A DNA stretch of 64,000 nt from Macrostomum hystrix (lineage: Eukaryota; Platyhelminthes; Macrostomidae). This document shows positions 32,901 to 43,227 of the stretch, piece after piece. Position numbers and translations under genes: made by a program. The stretch spans positions 4,793,501 to 4,857,500 of the forward strand of contig CATNEN010000029.1 of assembly GCA_950097015.1 (NCBI GenBank). Reading direction: 5' to 3'. The notes under the pieces were generated by a model, which had not been told where the DNA came from, did not search any database, and was given only the letters and a program-made list of their open reading frames with translations. Positions within the stretch are counted from its first letter, which is position 1; each line of letters opens with the position of its first letter.

Positions 32901-34140
32901 TTGATAAGATTGATTGTGTGGGTGTATTGTTGACTTGATAAGAACACTTGATCTGCGCGGCAGTGTTGATGCATGGAAAAACGTAGATTGTATATATATT
33001 TGAAGTAAACGTACTTACAAATTAAAGTCTTTACCGGTATTACGTTAAATGTTAAATTGAGAAAAATACAATACTTTTTTTTGTTATGTTATTTGTTGGA
33101 GTAGTTAAAACATATAGCAAATTGCAAGACTGTAAACCTGCTTTCTAATGACACGGGAAATCTGAAATAAAAACTTTCTTAACTTTCACTTACCTTTTTT
33201 CTGCTGTAAGTTTGCCAAATTGACGTCTTTTTATGCTTGAATTTGTTTCTTTTGTTGTTGAAAGTTGTTTCTTTTAATACTCGGGGGAGGAGAGGTTGGT
33301 TTTGTTGAGTACAGAGGCCAATTTGTCACAATTTACCAGTGCGTTTTCTGTGTACACCGTCAAGAATAGAGACTGGGAAGTGCATATTGTGTGCCAGTTA
33401 TGAGCGAATATAGTCCATTGACCGGAAACATTTTATTTCGCATTTCAAATTGGACACATCCGCAATTGTGTCAGGTTTTCTTGGCACATCAAAGCGTGGA
33501 CTGTGAGGTCTAAGACTTAATATCAGACCTCTGATATTATATAATGATATTATAGACTATGTCACCAAATGGTGTGTCAGTGCTCGAAGCCCTCCTGCAA
33601 TTATTACTATTATTATTATTGCTACTATCAACATTATTACTCGTATTTCGCTGTGCCGCTTGACAAGCTTGAATTCTTAGCTAGTACGCTCATAAGTTTC
33701 GTTTAGTTCTCATTCAGACTGACCGGGATCACTTACATTGAAGTATATTTAATTTATAAATGACTATCGCAGGACGAAAGCTGTTAAAATACTATAACAC
33801 AAAAAAATATCAAGTGCATTATTTTTAATGATGTTGCTTTTGAGCATCAAATTATGGCAATAGTACAAATAAGTAATAAATTATTAGTTGTTTGCGTGAA
33901 ACGATCAGGTGACAGATCGAAGATACTCGTCTCATTTGCAAAACCGAATTCTACCGACCTATTTCTCAAAATTTCGGGAATACTTTCACCTATGCCCTTA
34001 GGAAAAGGTAGAGCGTTTATAAAAGCTTTTGCTTGTTCATTGTATAGTGGCACCGTTTCTCACTAAATTTCCTGAACTAAAATTCCTAAATCGCGGTCTG
34101 TTAGCAAAAATGTGACACATTTTCATCATTGTTCACAACA
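32901..34140. other. Intergenic, no confirmed gene
   Basis: Between the Rho-caspase gene stop and the 20-bp array. Contains an ATT microsatellite near 33600 and, at 33535-33570, ATGATATTATAGACTATGTCACCAAATGG, which recalls the SINE 2 end motif GGTGACACTAGACC. A 68-codon minus ORF (34053-33847) with some coding appearance matches nothing I know and could be a missing 5' exon of the Rho-Rho gene. Confidence 0.4.
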
Positions 34141-37100
34141 TCATTGAGGCATTGGGTCCGGCTTTGTGGAGGCTAGATTTGGATTCAGGAAGCACTTCTT
34201 CGAGAGTCTCGTCAATGTCTCCGGCACAACGTACAGCTTGTTCTCTCCATCGTCGATCGGGTTCTCCTTGAGGCGCCTCTTCACAGTGGTCAGCATGTCG
34301 ATGATGTGCTCAGTCTGATGCTGCTCCTCAATCACTTCGCACACGGTTTGCACGAATGGCGATCCACCATTTGCGGTGCGCAGTGAAACGTGGCCATCTG
34401 GACTTGGAAAGCTCAGCAAAAAGTCGCTGTCATTAGGACAGTGCATGTTCAGTACGCTTGATGCTTGATCAGCATAGACAATCTGCCTGCCTGTTCTCTC
34501 ACAAGGAATGCGGCCACGACAAGCTTGGATAAAGAACAGTTTGGGCGTGTGGTGTAATCTGTAGCAAAGTCCTCCCTCAAACGGTGCAGTGATCGACTTA
34601 ATGTCAAGCGGTTTTCCGTCGCTTAGTATGATTGACGAGCTTGTGCCGTGAGCCATGAGGAAACAGACAAAACAACCGTGATTTGACAGTTCAGGTAAGA
34701 TCGCCGTCTGGCTTAGAAGGTCGACTAATTGATTGTAAGTCAGATCCTCGTGTACTTTAACCAAGAAGTTCAGTCTCCTAAACAGCTCCTTCACACGCTT
34801 GACATCAAATTCCGAGCCTTTTCGCTCCTCGAAAAGCTCGTTCTTGTACTTATTGATGTTAATGATCAAGCAGAAGCCCTGTGGCGAAGTCACTTGGTAA
34901 TAATCCACAGGTGGTCGTCTAAAATTCAAGAGCAAATTGCACGATGCGACAATCAAAGCTGGATGAATGCAAAAAGACGTATGAATGCAAAAGAAAAGTA
35001 GCTTTTGAAAAAAACTTAATCAATAGAAACTTAAAAGCGGGTGATTTTCACACGAAATGAAATGATTGAGCTACTTGCTATAGGATCTGCTGTTTCTAGG
35101 ATTTGAATCCGAATTCCTCATAAAATTAAGAATGATAAATCATCTAGCTATTGTTGCTGGGGGCGCCTCCACCATGGAAAACGGAAGCTCTTACGTTGAA
35201 ATGTTCATGCGCGGCTTTGGTATCGGATTCAGCAATCGATTTCGTGGACAGCGTGGCAAAGGAGTCACAGAATTTTCAGTAATTGCTTCTGTTATTGGTA
35301 GCTCAGCTGGACATTCCACTGATTTTAGCAGGTCATCATTTAAGTGCGGCTTTTCTGTTCTGGACGCAGATCCTTCAGGGATGACATCGTTGCCCGAACT
35401 CGCATCGTTTTCATCGTGTCTTCAAATTACAATATTGCAAAAAGCAATTAACTAATAATAAATTTTTAAGTTCTTTATCGTAAAATACATTGATATGGCA
35501 CTCATGATCATCGGAATTAATCAATATTTATATAATCGAAGTTTAAATGCTAAGTTTATCATATGCAACTAGGCTGTTTCAAAGTGCCTTCTGTGGTTTA
35601 GGCCTAGGGCACGTTCGTGTTTGGACTCGCACTAGCTGCCAATTTAACTAACCTTAGGACTAAGAAAATGGCCTCAGTTTTAGGAAACATGCGCAATTAT
35701 TCAAATAGCTCATAAGCTCAATGCACTCTGATCACGAAAACGCGATGTCTATTGCACCAAGCAGAGAGGCCAGACTTGCACTGAATTTTATTAATCAGTC
35801 AAAGTTTGTTTAAGCCAGACTCATGCTCGTGCGTAGCAACCGCACAAGCTTCAACATAAGCGAAAACTCGGTGTGTCACCCCTAAAATTAGGCACCGCTG
35901 CGACGGCTAACTGCCCTGCATTAATAATCGCCAGTCGGAAGATAAAATCGAAGATATCGTTTTTAACTGGGACATTTTTGCAAAGAAAAAGCCATATCAC
36001 ATTTTCGTTAAAGGTACAAGAAATCTAAGTGCAATTAAAAGAAAAGACAAAAATCGCTTACTTAAGTCGATCAGCGCCCTCGGCAATGCCTGCAGCTCCG
36101 GCAACAGCTTGTGATCTGCAATTTCAAGTTAAAGCGAGAAGCTATATAGTAATCGCATACACATTCACTCAGCCATTAGAAAGTAGAAGTGGTACGCTAA
36201 AAAATGTGCGCTAACACGCTGCGCTAGTCGACCTGATGGCGAGGTTCGACCTGGTGTCGGCAACACGCGCTTCCGCAAACCGCCAATTCGGCTGGTGACC
36301 TTTGCTGAGTGCAAGCGTAGGAGGCGGAAAGCGCGCGGCCGTTTCGCCACTACCCGCTTGGCGCAGCTAGACCACATGCTAATAATGCCTTACCGCGAAT
36401 GCAGCCGGCTAATCAACTGCGACACAGTGGAACCGCAGTTCATTTGATCTGATCAACGCCTGCTCTACTGTGACCTGCGGCTCTCCGACCCGCTCTACAG
36501 GCCGCCGATGCACCCCCCAACGTACGCTGTCTCGGTGGCCTTGTGGTCTGCACAGGCGGCGGACTACAATTCAATAGGAAAGGCTATAACAACTACCGCA
36601 GCCAAGACTCTGCCACTGATGGAGCCCGCGTCACGGCAGCTACCAGTTTGGGCGAACAACCCTGAGGTCTATGAGGCTCGGCGCACAGTTAAAGGACTAC
36701 GACGCTCCAGGCGCCCGACTTCCGACGCCAAGAAGGCACTGGCGGACATCTAGGAAAAGCGGCAGCAAGCTGCTGTGGACGACGCCATCCGGGTCGCAAA
36801 ACCGAGTCGTCTAGCCGGCCGTGAATGCCCTTACTGGTCGTAAGAAGAAGGCGGCGCTAAACCTGGCTGGTGACTCTGCGGTGGAGCGCAGAAATATGCT
36901 GCGCAGTTTCTTCGTCACCATCGTCAATGCGCCGTCGCCGTCACTGCCTGCTGACCTATCGCTGCCCCCTGAGGTATCACTGTCGAAGCAGGAGGATTTC
37001 GACATCCGTCCTTTCACCAGCACTGACGTTGTGGAGTTCGCTCGCAGAATTCCGGGAGGTCGCGCCCCCGGCCCTGACGAAGTGCCCATCGAGGCGTTGC

Positions 37101-40100
37101 GAGTCCCGAGGGTCGTCACTTGTAATAACTTGAGACTGAAGGCTGGCCAGGAATTGATTCACAAACGTAGCGAGCCAGTTGGAAGTTGCGGCTCCTTATA
37201 ATATCACTTCGTTCAATTTGACTGGCCCTAGGACTTAGGGCACGGCCGGACCAGCCACCTCAATTAGCACGAAAGCCAAGCGTGACACAAGTAAACTGCA
37301 GTCAGCTTGCACTAAGAACTGATAGACGCAAAGAAATGAAGCAAAGCAATAAACATAAAGTGCAGAGTGAACGCATTTAAGAGTCCATTGAATAACATCA
37401 CATCTCCCCTCTGAGTCAGTTTTCCCCATCACAGCTGCAGTCTCTCAGATGGGCCACGAGCTCTCAGAGGGTACCGCCGGGAAGTCGCGGCATCCTGACG
37501 CGCGTTGTTCTCTGGTCCGTCGGCGAGTTCGGGTGCCGCCTCCCTGACGGTGGCGCCGCTGGCGGTAGTAGCAGGATCCTGCTCTGACGCGCGCCGCGAG
37601 CTCTCGGGGTCGTGTCACCGCCGCCATCAGTCAGCGGCCGGCCGGCATCAGCGAGGTCGAGGGCGAAGCCGTCAGCGCGGGCCGCCACCAGCTGATCCGC
37701 ATGCCGCATGTGCTGACCGCGCTGCGAGTCGACGATGCAGTTGCGGCTGCCAGCGCCCGTGATGACGCCCTCCGCCCAGCGCGGCGTGTCGCCGGCCCTA
37801 GCGCCGGCGCTGATTTCGCGGAAAAGCACACGATCGCCGGTTTGGAACTCACGCGAACTCCCTGATGAGGTCACCGATGTTCTCGTCATCGAGATGGACC
37901 TGCGCCATGATGCTGGGCCAGTCCAGCCGCAGCTTAGCTAACCAGTCCCGTCCGAGCAGCGCCGATTCGCCCCTGCGTGACGACAAGCAGCGGGAGCTAC
38001 AGCTGCAGCCTGTTGTGCTTGACGGTGACCTCCGCCTGAACAGTACGAACAGAATGGGTTCCGGCCCACCGTAGCACTGTGACGCAAATCCTGGGCCTCC
38101 GCCGCATCATCGAAGAAGCGCGCATCCACCAGTTAATCCTGGTTGCTCTTTTCGTGGACTTTCGCCGGGCTTTCGACTCGGTGGTACGTGACGCGCTGCC
38201 CCTGGTGCAATGGGCCTACAATGTGCCGTAGGAGCTCATTACCGCCATCATGGCGCTGTACGTGGGCACCATCGCTTCGGTAGTGACGTCAGACGGCCTG
38301 TCGGACTGTTCAGCACGACCTCGGGAGTGCTGCAGGGGGACACGCTGGCGCCTTTGTACTCTGGGTGCTCTGTACCGGCCTGCCATCTGCAGACCACGGC
38401 TTCCTGCTGTGTCGGCGCGCGAGCCGGTGACACCCCGAGAAGAGGCCCTGCGCTCTCGGCTACGCAGACGACATCGCGCTGATGTCTTCGACAGTCGAAG
38501 GCGCCCAACGGCTGCTGGATGACCTGAAAAAGGCGGCGGCGGGAGTCCGTCTCATCGTGAACGTGCAGAAGACCGAGGGGCTGACGGTGCCGCGAAATCT
38601 TCCGGACGAGATTCTGCTCCGGGACGATAGCGGCCACGGGACCCCGGGACTTCCGGGGTGCCGCCAGTTCGTTTATCTCGACGGACTAGGGCCGGACGTG
38701 AGCGACGATTTGGCGAGACAGCGACAGCCTGGGCTGCCTTTCGATCAGTGCGCACGGTGCTGCTTTCGGCTGCGCTGACGGACAGCGCCAGGTCGCAGCT
38801 TTTCCAGGCGGTCGTTAAGACCGTGACGCGCTGCCCCTGGTGCAATATAATGCTCTATAATGCGCAGACCTGGACTCCGACGGAGGCGCTCAAGGGGCAG
38901 CTCAACACGACACATGCGGCCCTGCTTCGCGCTACGTTTGGCGCCCGCCGCGGCCCAGGAAGCGAGACGACCGACTCACTGTACAAGCGAGCGCGACTGA
39001 CGCGGCCTTCTGACTTGCTGAGACAGCGGCGCATGCGCCTTGCTGGGCACGTGATCAGGGCTGAAGCCTACTGCCCTGAGCCGCTGCTGGATGTGCTTCT
39101 GTGGACTCCGCAGGGACCGCGCAGGCGCGGACAGGGACGATCGGCCCAATACATCGACCTGCTCTTCTCAGACGCGCGCGCCCCGAGCCAGGCTGACGGA
39201 GTGAAGCATGTCAGCGATGTAAACTATGCATTAAGCGCGCGTTTTGACGCTGGCCCCCTTTTTTGGGCCACTGCGGCGGGTTGCGCTCTATTATTATTAT
39301 TTAGCAAATAAAAATCCATCGCACATTTTTCGTAAAAAGGTACAAGAAATCAAGGCGCAATTAAAGGCAAAGACAAAAAATAGTTTACTGAATTCGATCA
39401 TCGCCAATGCCTGCAGCTCCGGCAACAGCTTTTGATCTGCAATTGCAAGTTAAAGCGGGAAGCTATAGTAATCGCCTATCGCAATACATATTCACTCTGC
39501 CATTCGAAAGTAGAAGAGCAAAAATATTTCTCACGATTCAGGGAAATCGTTGGCAGATTTCTTTTTCGAAAAAATCTTAAACAAAGAGGCTAAATCATGG
39601 TGTGTTCTGAAAATGACGAAATGAAAGACTAAGGTAGTGCAATTTAATACCAATAATGAAAATTGAAGATATCGTTTCTAACTAGCATTGCGTGTTAAAC
39701 TATATGTGCTAGCATGCATTTTGCTCTTAGCAAGTTAAATGTCAATTATAACACTTACAATTTCTGTTTAAGGCTACGTTCCTTTAAATTTGACTGAACC
39801 AATTTTTTAGTTGCACGAACCGCCTCATCGAAAACCTCCGTTACACCCTCTCTTGTTCGGGCAGAGCTTTCGAGATATTTAACTGCCTTGATCTTCTTGG
39901 CCATTTCTAAGCCTTGCTTGCATGTGATCGGAACCTGGTTCCGCTGCTTAAGGTTGTCGATCGTTTCCTGGTCATCGCGAAGGTCCAGGTGGGTGCCGAT
40001 CAGCAAGATGGGCGTGTTCGGACAATGGTACTTCACTTCCGGGTACCAGCTGGTGCGCACTCTCTCATAAGTTGTAGGGCGGATTAGGCAGAAGCAGATG

Positions 40101-40336
40101 ATGAACACATCCGTCCCCGGATAGATCTGCGGCCTGAACCAATCGTAGTCGTCCTGACCAGCCGTGACAAAAACGCTCAAGTTGATCTGCTTGTTGTCAA
40201 CCATGATTTTTGCAGAGTAGTCGTTAAGTACCGTTGGAATGTACTTGGTCCAGAAAGTCTTTGTTGTGTATGATTCGAGTAGGGCGGTCTTGCCAGCACA
40301 ACCATCTCCGACAACGACGCACTTGATGTCGTCCAT
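34141..40336 (-). CDS. Rho-caspase fusion protein, 544-560 aa, with retroelements in an intron
   Basis: Minus-strand exons 40336-39759, 39436-39389, 36115-36062, 35419-35195, 34918-34141; all introns phase 2, 1683 bases in one frame (560 aa), or 544 aa if only one of the two duplicated small exons is used. Residues 1-190 are a Rac-like domain: GDGCAGKTA keeps Gly12, switch [12 protein letters not shown], then [11 protein letters not shown] (Asp57 to Val), THLD for TKLD, ESSAR for ECSAL. It resembles the Rac gene at 52.8 kb. The linker exon at 35.3 kb is acidic and carries PIPKPR, like the linker of the Rho-Rho-caspase gene. The last exon is a caspase with CFLMAHG (His392) and FFIQACRG (Cys435, 560-aa numbering), then [14 protein letters not shown]. 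The protease looks intact and the GTPase degenerate. There is no CAAX. A 3.1-kb nested retroelement separates the two small exons. Confidence 0.84.
35979..36196. repeat. Exon-bearing duplication, left copy
   Basis: About 215 bases matching 39304-39517 (GGTACAAGAAATC, GCAATTAAA, GCCTGCAGCTCCGGCAACAGC, AAGTAGAAG). It contains a 54-base exon of the Rho-caspase gene with its own acceptor and GTAAGC donor. Diverged by many substitutions, so the duplication is not recent. Confidence 0.85.
36197..37115 (+). mobile_element. Degenerate non-LTR retrotransposon, 5' part
   Basis: Frameshifted coding remnants of the region ahead of the reverse transcriptase, ending with [18 protein letters not shown] (about 37052-37110), the usual entry to the RT domain. 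Several stops are present. The remainder of the same element resumes at about 38071 after a Gypsy-like insertion. Confidence 0.7.
37116..38070 (-). mobile_element. Ty3/Gypsy-like LTR retrotransposon remnant nested in the non-LTR element
   Basis: On the minus strand the end of the protease region ([20 protein letters not shown], with frameshifts) is followed almost at once by an integrase C-terminal part ([25 protein letters not shown]). Most of pol is therefore deleted. A polypurine-like stretch (CAGAGGGGAGA) then precedes TGTGATGTTA, a likely LTR start near 37410. Confidence 0.65.
38071..39303 (+). mobile_element. Degenerate non-LTR retrotransposon, RT and 3' part
   Basis: Continuation of the element at 36.2 kb. 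[47 protein letters not shown] and GYADDIALM (RT boxes, with an in-frame TAG and frameshifts) are followed by the C-terminal [18 protein letters not shown] stretch. It ends in an ATT-rich tail beside the exon duplication. Not functional. Confidence 0.8.
39304..39517. repeat. Exon-bearing duplication, right copy
   Basis: Partner of 35979-36196 in direct orientation on the other side of the retroelement nest. It carries a 48-base exon (39436-39389, minus) with acceptor TTGCAG and donor GTAAAC that fits the Rho-caspase frame. Confidence 0.85.
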
Positions 40337-40633
40337 TGCCCTATTGTAGAGAAGTCTAGTTAGCAGCAGCTTGCAAAATACTTTTTAGCAGTAAGCAAAG
40401 GTGCTGCACAATAAATTCAGTACAAGTCTTTGCTTTTCTAAATAAATATATTCGCGTGACAGACTAAAAGAAAAAATAGTCATTACCCTCGAATCGACAA
40501 TGCTTTCTGTACACCTGCCCGAGGCAGAGGCTCAGTGGAGAGAGTGCAATTAGCAGCAGCTTAGCATTAAAAAAAAGCTAAATACTTTTCGTTTTTCAAA
40601 GTTTTAGTAATTAAAATTTGTAAAAAAAATTTA
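40337..40633. other. Upstream region of the Rho-caspase gene
   Basis: Short segment between the Rho-caspase start codon and the retrotransposon inserted 300 bases upstream. The insertion may have displaced promoter elements. No gene here. Confidence 0.45.
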
Positions 40634-40646
40634 AAGGACGGAATGC
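40634..40646. repeat. Left target-site duplication of the 6.4-kb retrotransposon
   Basis: AAGGACGGAATGC is found here and again at 47024-47036, immediately outside the element ends. Confidence 0.88.
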
Positions 40647-40919
40647 GCTCGCACCGGCGGGACACAATGCCTGTGTGGTATGAGTCAGACCAGGCCTACG
40701 GGCTAAGGTCTGCGATGCCTCACACCTGCAGTCGTTTTTTGAGCAGGCCTGGCAGGAAGGAGCCCTGTACCTCCGGGTGCAGGGATCCCTCCACGCTGTC
40801 CCGTCAGCTGACCCATGGGTACACGTCCCGCGAGTGTTCAAGGCTGACCCTAGGGCAGCCGGACAGAATGGGCAACAGCGCTGGATGACCCATCCAGGGC
40901 CTCTGGCCAAACTGGGTAC

Positions 40920-41570
40920 CTCTAGCCCTGGCTGGAGGGAAAGGTGTCACCCTTTGACCTTAACAGGGTATGCGGCGAGTCCGCAGCTTTCGTGCACCTG
41001 TGCGTGATCAGGTACCTCTGGCTACGGCTCTGAGGGAGAGGTGTTACCCTTTGACCTTGACAGGGTATGCGGCCAGTCCGCAGCGTCTCGCGCACCTGTG
41101 CGTGATCAGGTACCTCTGGCTACGGCTCTGAGGGAGAGGTGTTTACCCTTTGACCTTGACAGGGTATGCGGCCAGTCCGCAGCGTCTCGCGCACCTGTGC
41201 GTGATCAGGTACCTCTGGCTACGGCTCTGAGGGAAAGGTGTCACCCTTTGACCTTAACAGGGTATGCGGCCAGTCCGCAGTTTTCGTGCACCTGTGCGTG
41301 ATCAGGTACCTCTGGCTACGGCTCTGAGGGAAAGGTGTCACCCTTTGACCTTAACAGGGTATGCGGCCAGTCCGCAGCGTCTCGCGCACCTGTGCGTGAT
41401 CAGGTACCTCTGGCTACGGCTCTGAGGGAAGGGTGTCACCCTTTGACCTTAACAGGGTATGCGGCCAGTCCGCAGCGCTCGTGCACCTGTGCGTGATCAG
41501 GTACCTCTGGCTACGGCTCTGAGGGACAGGTGTCACCCTTCGACCTCAACAGGGTACGCAGCCAGTCTGC
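40920..41570 (+). repeat. 97-98 bp 5' UTR monomers, about 7 copies
   Basis: GGGTATGCGG recurs at about 40966, 41063, 41162, 41260, 41357, 41455 and 41552. Each unit holds CACCTGTGCGTGATCAGGTA and CCCTTTGACCTT. Tandem promoter-like monomers at the 5' end recall those of some mammalian L1 elements. A promoter role is inferred. Confidence 0.88.
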
Positions 41571-41704
41571 GGGCCTGGCACTGCTTTAGGTGTCCTCTTA
41601 TGCCTAAGGTCTCACCGCGCTGAGGGGCTGAAAGGTCCGGGGAGTCTATCCGGCCATTAGCGGTTTTTATTTTTATTCTCTTCTTTCTCTTTTTCCAGCG
41701 ACCT

Positions 41705-43192
41705 ATGGAGTCCCACTACAGCTCCAGCACGTCCCAGGACCCTGCTGAAACGCCGACCCCGGCCGGCGACGCAGATCCTCAGGACCAGCGCCAGGGCGAC
41801 ACCGGTTCCACCGGCGCCCAAAATTCATCCTGCTCCTCCGCCACTCAGGAAAACACCAGAGCGGCTGGATCAAAGAGCAAACGCTCCCCTTCCACGCAAG
41901 CCCGCAGCCTCGCCCGCCTCCAGGAATTCCGGCGGCGAAAACAGGAAGTACGGTTGGCTGCGAAATCCGCGCCAACCACCGCCTCCGAGGAGGGGGCCGG
42001 CAACTCTGCGAACATCGCGGAGGAACCGGCACCCAACAAGGAGGCGGACTCCTCGCGCCGTCCGGGAAACCCGGAAGCGCGGAAAAGTGCCGCCCAGGCC
42101 TCTGGGGCATCCGGTTCCTCTCGCGGCGGAACCTCTCACAGTCATCCGGAAACTCCGACGACTGCTGGGGGGCCCGTTGCGGGAGGCGCCGGCCAAACCA
42201 CAAGGCCAAAGCGCACTTACGCTGCTATGGCAAAGAGGCAGCCGGCCTTGGTTATCCGAGGCCAGGAGACGCCCCTCACAACAGCGCAACTCGACCAGAT
42301 CTGGCGCAGATTGGACTCCCATCTGGTCAAACTGGCACTGAGCGGCACTGTACTGCACGTCCTGAAGACCGACATCCAGGACCAAGCCCTCATTGTCCAG
42401 CCTGCCGACAACCAGTCCGGACAGCAACTCCTCGAGATGCTGAAATCCTTCGACTGGGGCACGGAAATGGGCAACCTGTTTATCTACAGGGAGGACGAGC
42501 GCCCCCAGACACACCGTCATCGTGTTTGGATTCCAGCTCGCAGCGCCATCACCAACGCCGGAGAACTGCGCCGCCTGCTGTTGGCAATCCACCCGGATCT
42601 GCCAGCAAACGGTGTCGTGGTTCATGAAACCATCACCAGACCTGGTGGAGACGGTTTCACGGCCATCCTAGGATTGTCGGACAGCTGGATGCTCCGCTGC
42701 CCAGACATGTCCTACATCAGTGCAGGCCTCACTCGAATGCAGATTTTCAGCTTCGAGTCCGACGCCACTCGCCCGCCGCCCCCGGAAAAGCGGAAACGGA
42801 CGAACCAGAGCTCTGCCGGGCCCCTGCGCCCTGGAACACAGACTCCTGATCGTCACGACCACTCCGAGGATGCGGACCCTATCAGGGGCAAAGCCGCGCG
42901 AGCCGCAACGACAGGCGGACGTGGTAAGGGCCGGAAACCCGCCCGTAACACCATCCGTGCTGGCTTGACTCAGCGCGCCAGACAGCTGTCGGACCCCAAC
43001 AGTGGACGCCACCGCAGCACCACCCGGCCCAATGTTTCATCGGAACCCCCAGCGGAAAACCGGGTTGAGGACACGGACGCCGCTGTTGCGGCAGCCCCGG
43101 CCTCAACTCTGGATCCGATTCAGGAGGAACCGATGGAGCTCGGGCAAAACACCGGCGAGGACGAGGAATCGCTCCTGAACAACTCGCCGTAG
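41705..43192 (+). CDS. Retrotransposon ORF1 protein
   Basis: 495-aa protein encoded first in the element. The N-terminal 180 residues are rich in Ser, Thr, Pro, Ala and charged residues and probably disordered. A folded-looking central part follows (about residues 185-350: [43 protein letters not shown]), then a basic, low-complexity tail. I see no CCHC knuckle, unlike many ORF1 proteins. By position it should be the RNA-binding, Gag-like particle protein. The frame is complete, and its end overlaps the open ORF2 frame by about 120 bases. Confidence 0.85.
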   Translation: MESHYSSSTSQDPAETPTPAGDADPQDQRQGDTGSTGAQNSSCSSATQENTRAAGSKSKRSPSTQARSLARLQEFRRRKQEVRLAAKSAPTTASEEGAGNSANIAEEPAPNKEADSSRRPGNPEARKSAAQASGASGSSRGGTSHSHPETPTTAGGPVAGGAGQTTRPKRTYAAMAKRQPALVIRGQETPLTTAQLDQIWRRLDSHLVKLALSGTVLHVLKTDIQDQALIVQPADNQSGQQLLEMLKSFDWGTEMGNLFIYREDERPQTHRHRVWIPARSAITNAGELRRLLLAIHPDLPANGVVVHETITRPGGDGFTAILGLSDSWMLRCPDMSYISAGLTRMQIFSFESDATRPPPPEKRKRTNQSSAGPLRPGTQTPDRHDHSEDADPIRGKAARAATTGGRGKGRKPARNTIRAGLTQRARQLSDPNSGRHRSTTRPNVSSEPPAENRVEDTDAAVAAAPASTLDPIQEEPMELGQNTGEDEESLLNNSP

Positions 43193-43227
43193 GCCAGCAG
43201 ATAGCCGCACGGACCGCCCCTCCTGGG

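Noticed and set aside
33847-34053. 68-codon minus-strand ORF as a gene
   Set aside because: It looks partly coding but lacks motifs and clear splice sites. I could not link it to either neighbour, so it is only mentioned as a possible 5' exon.
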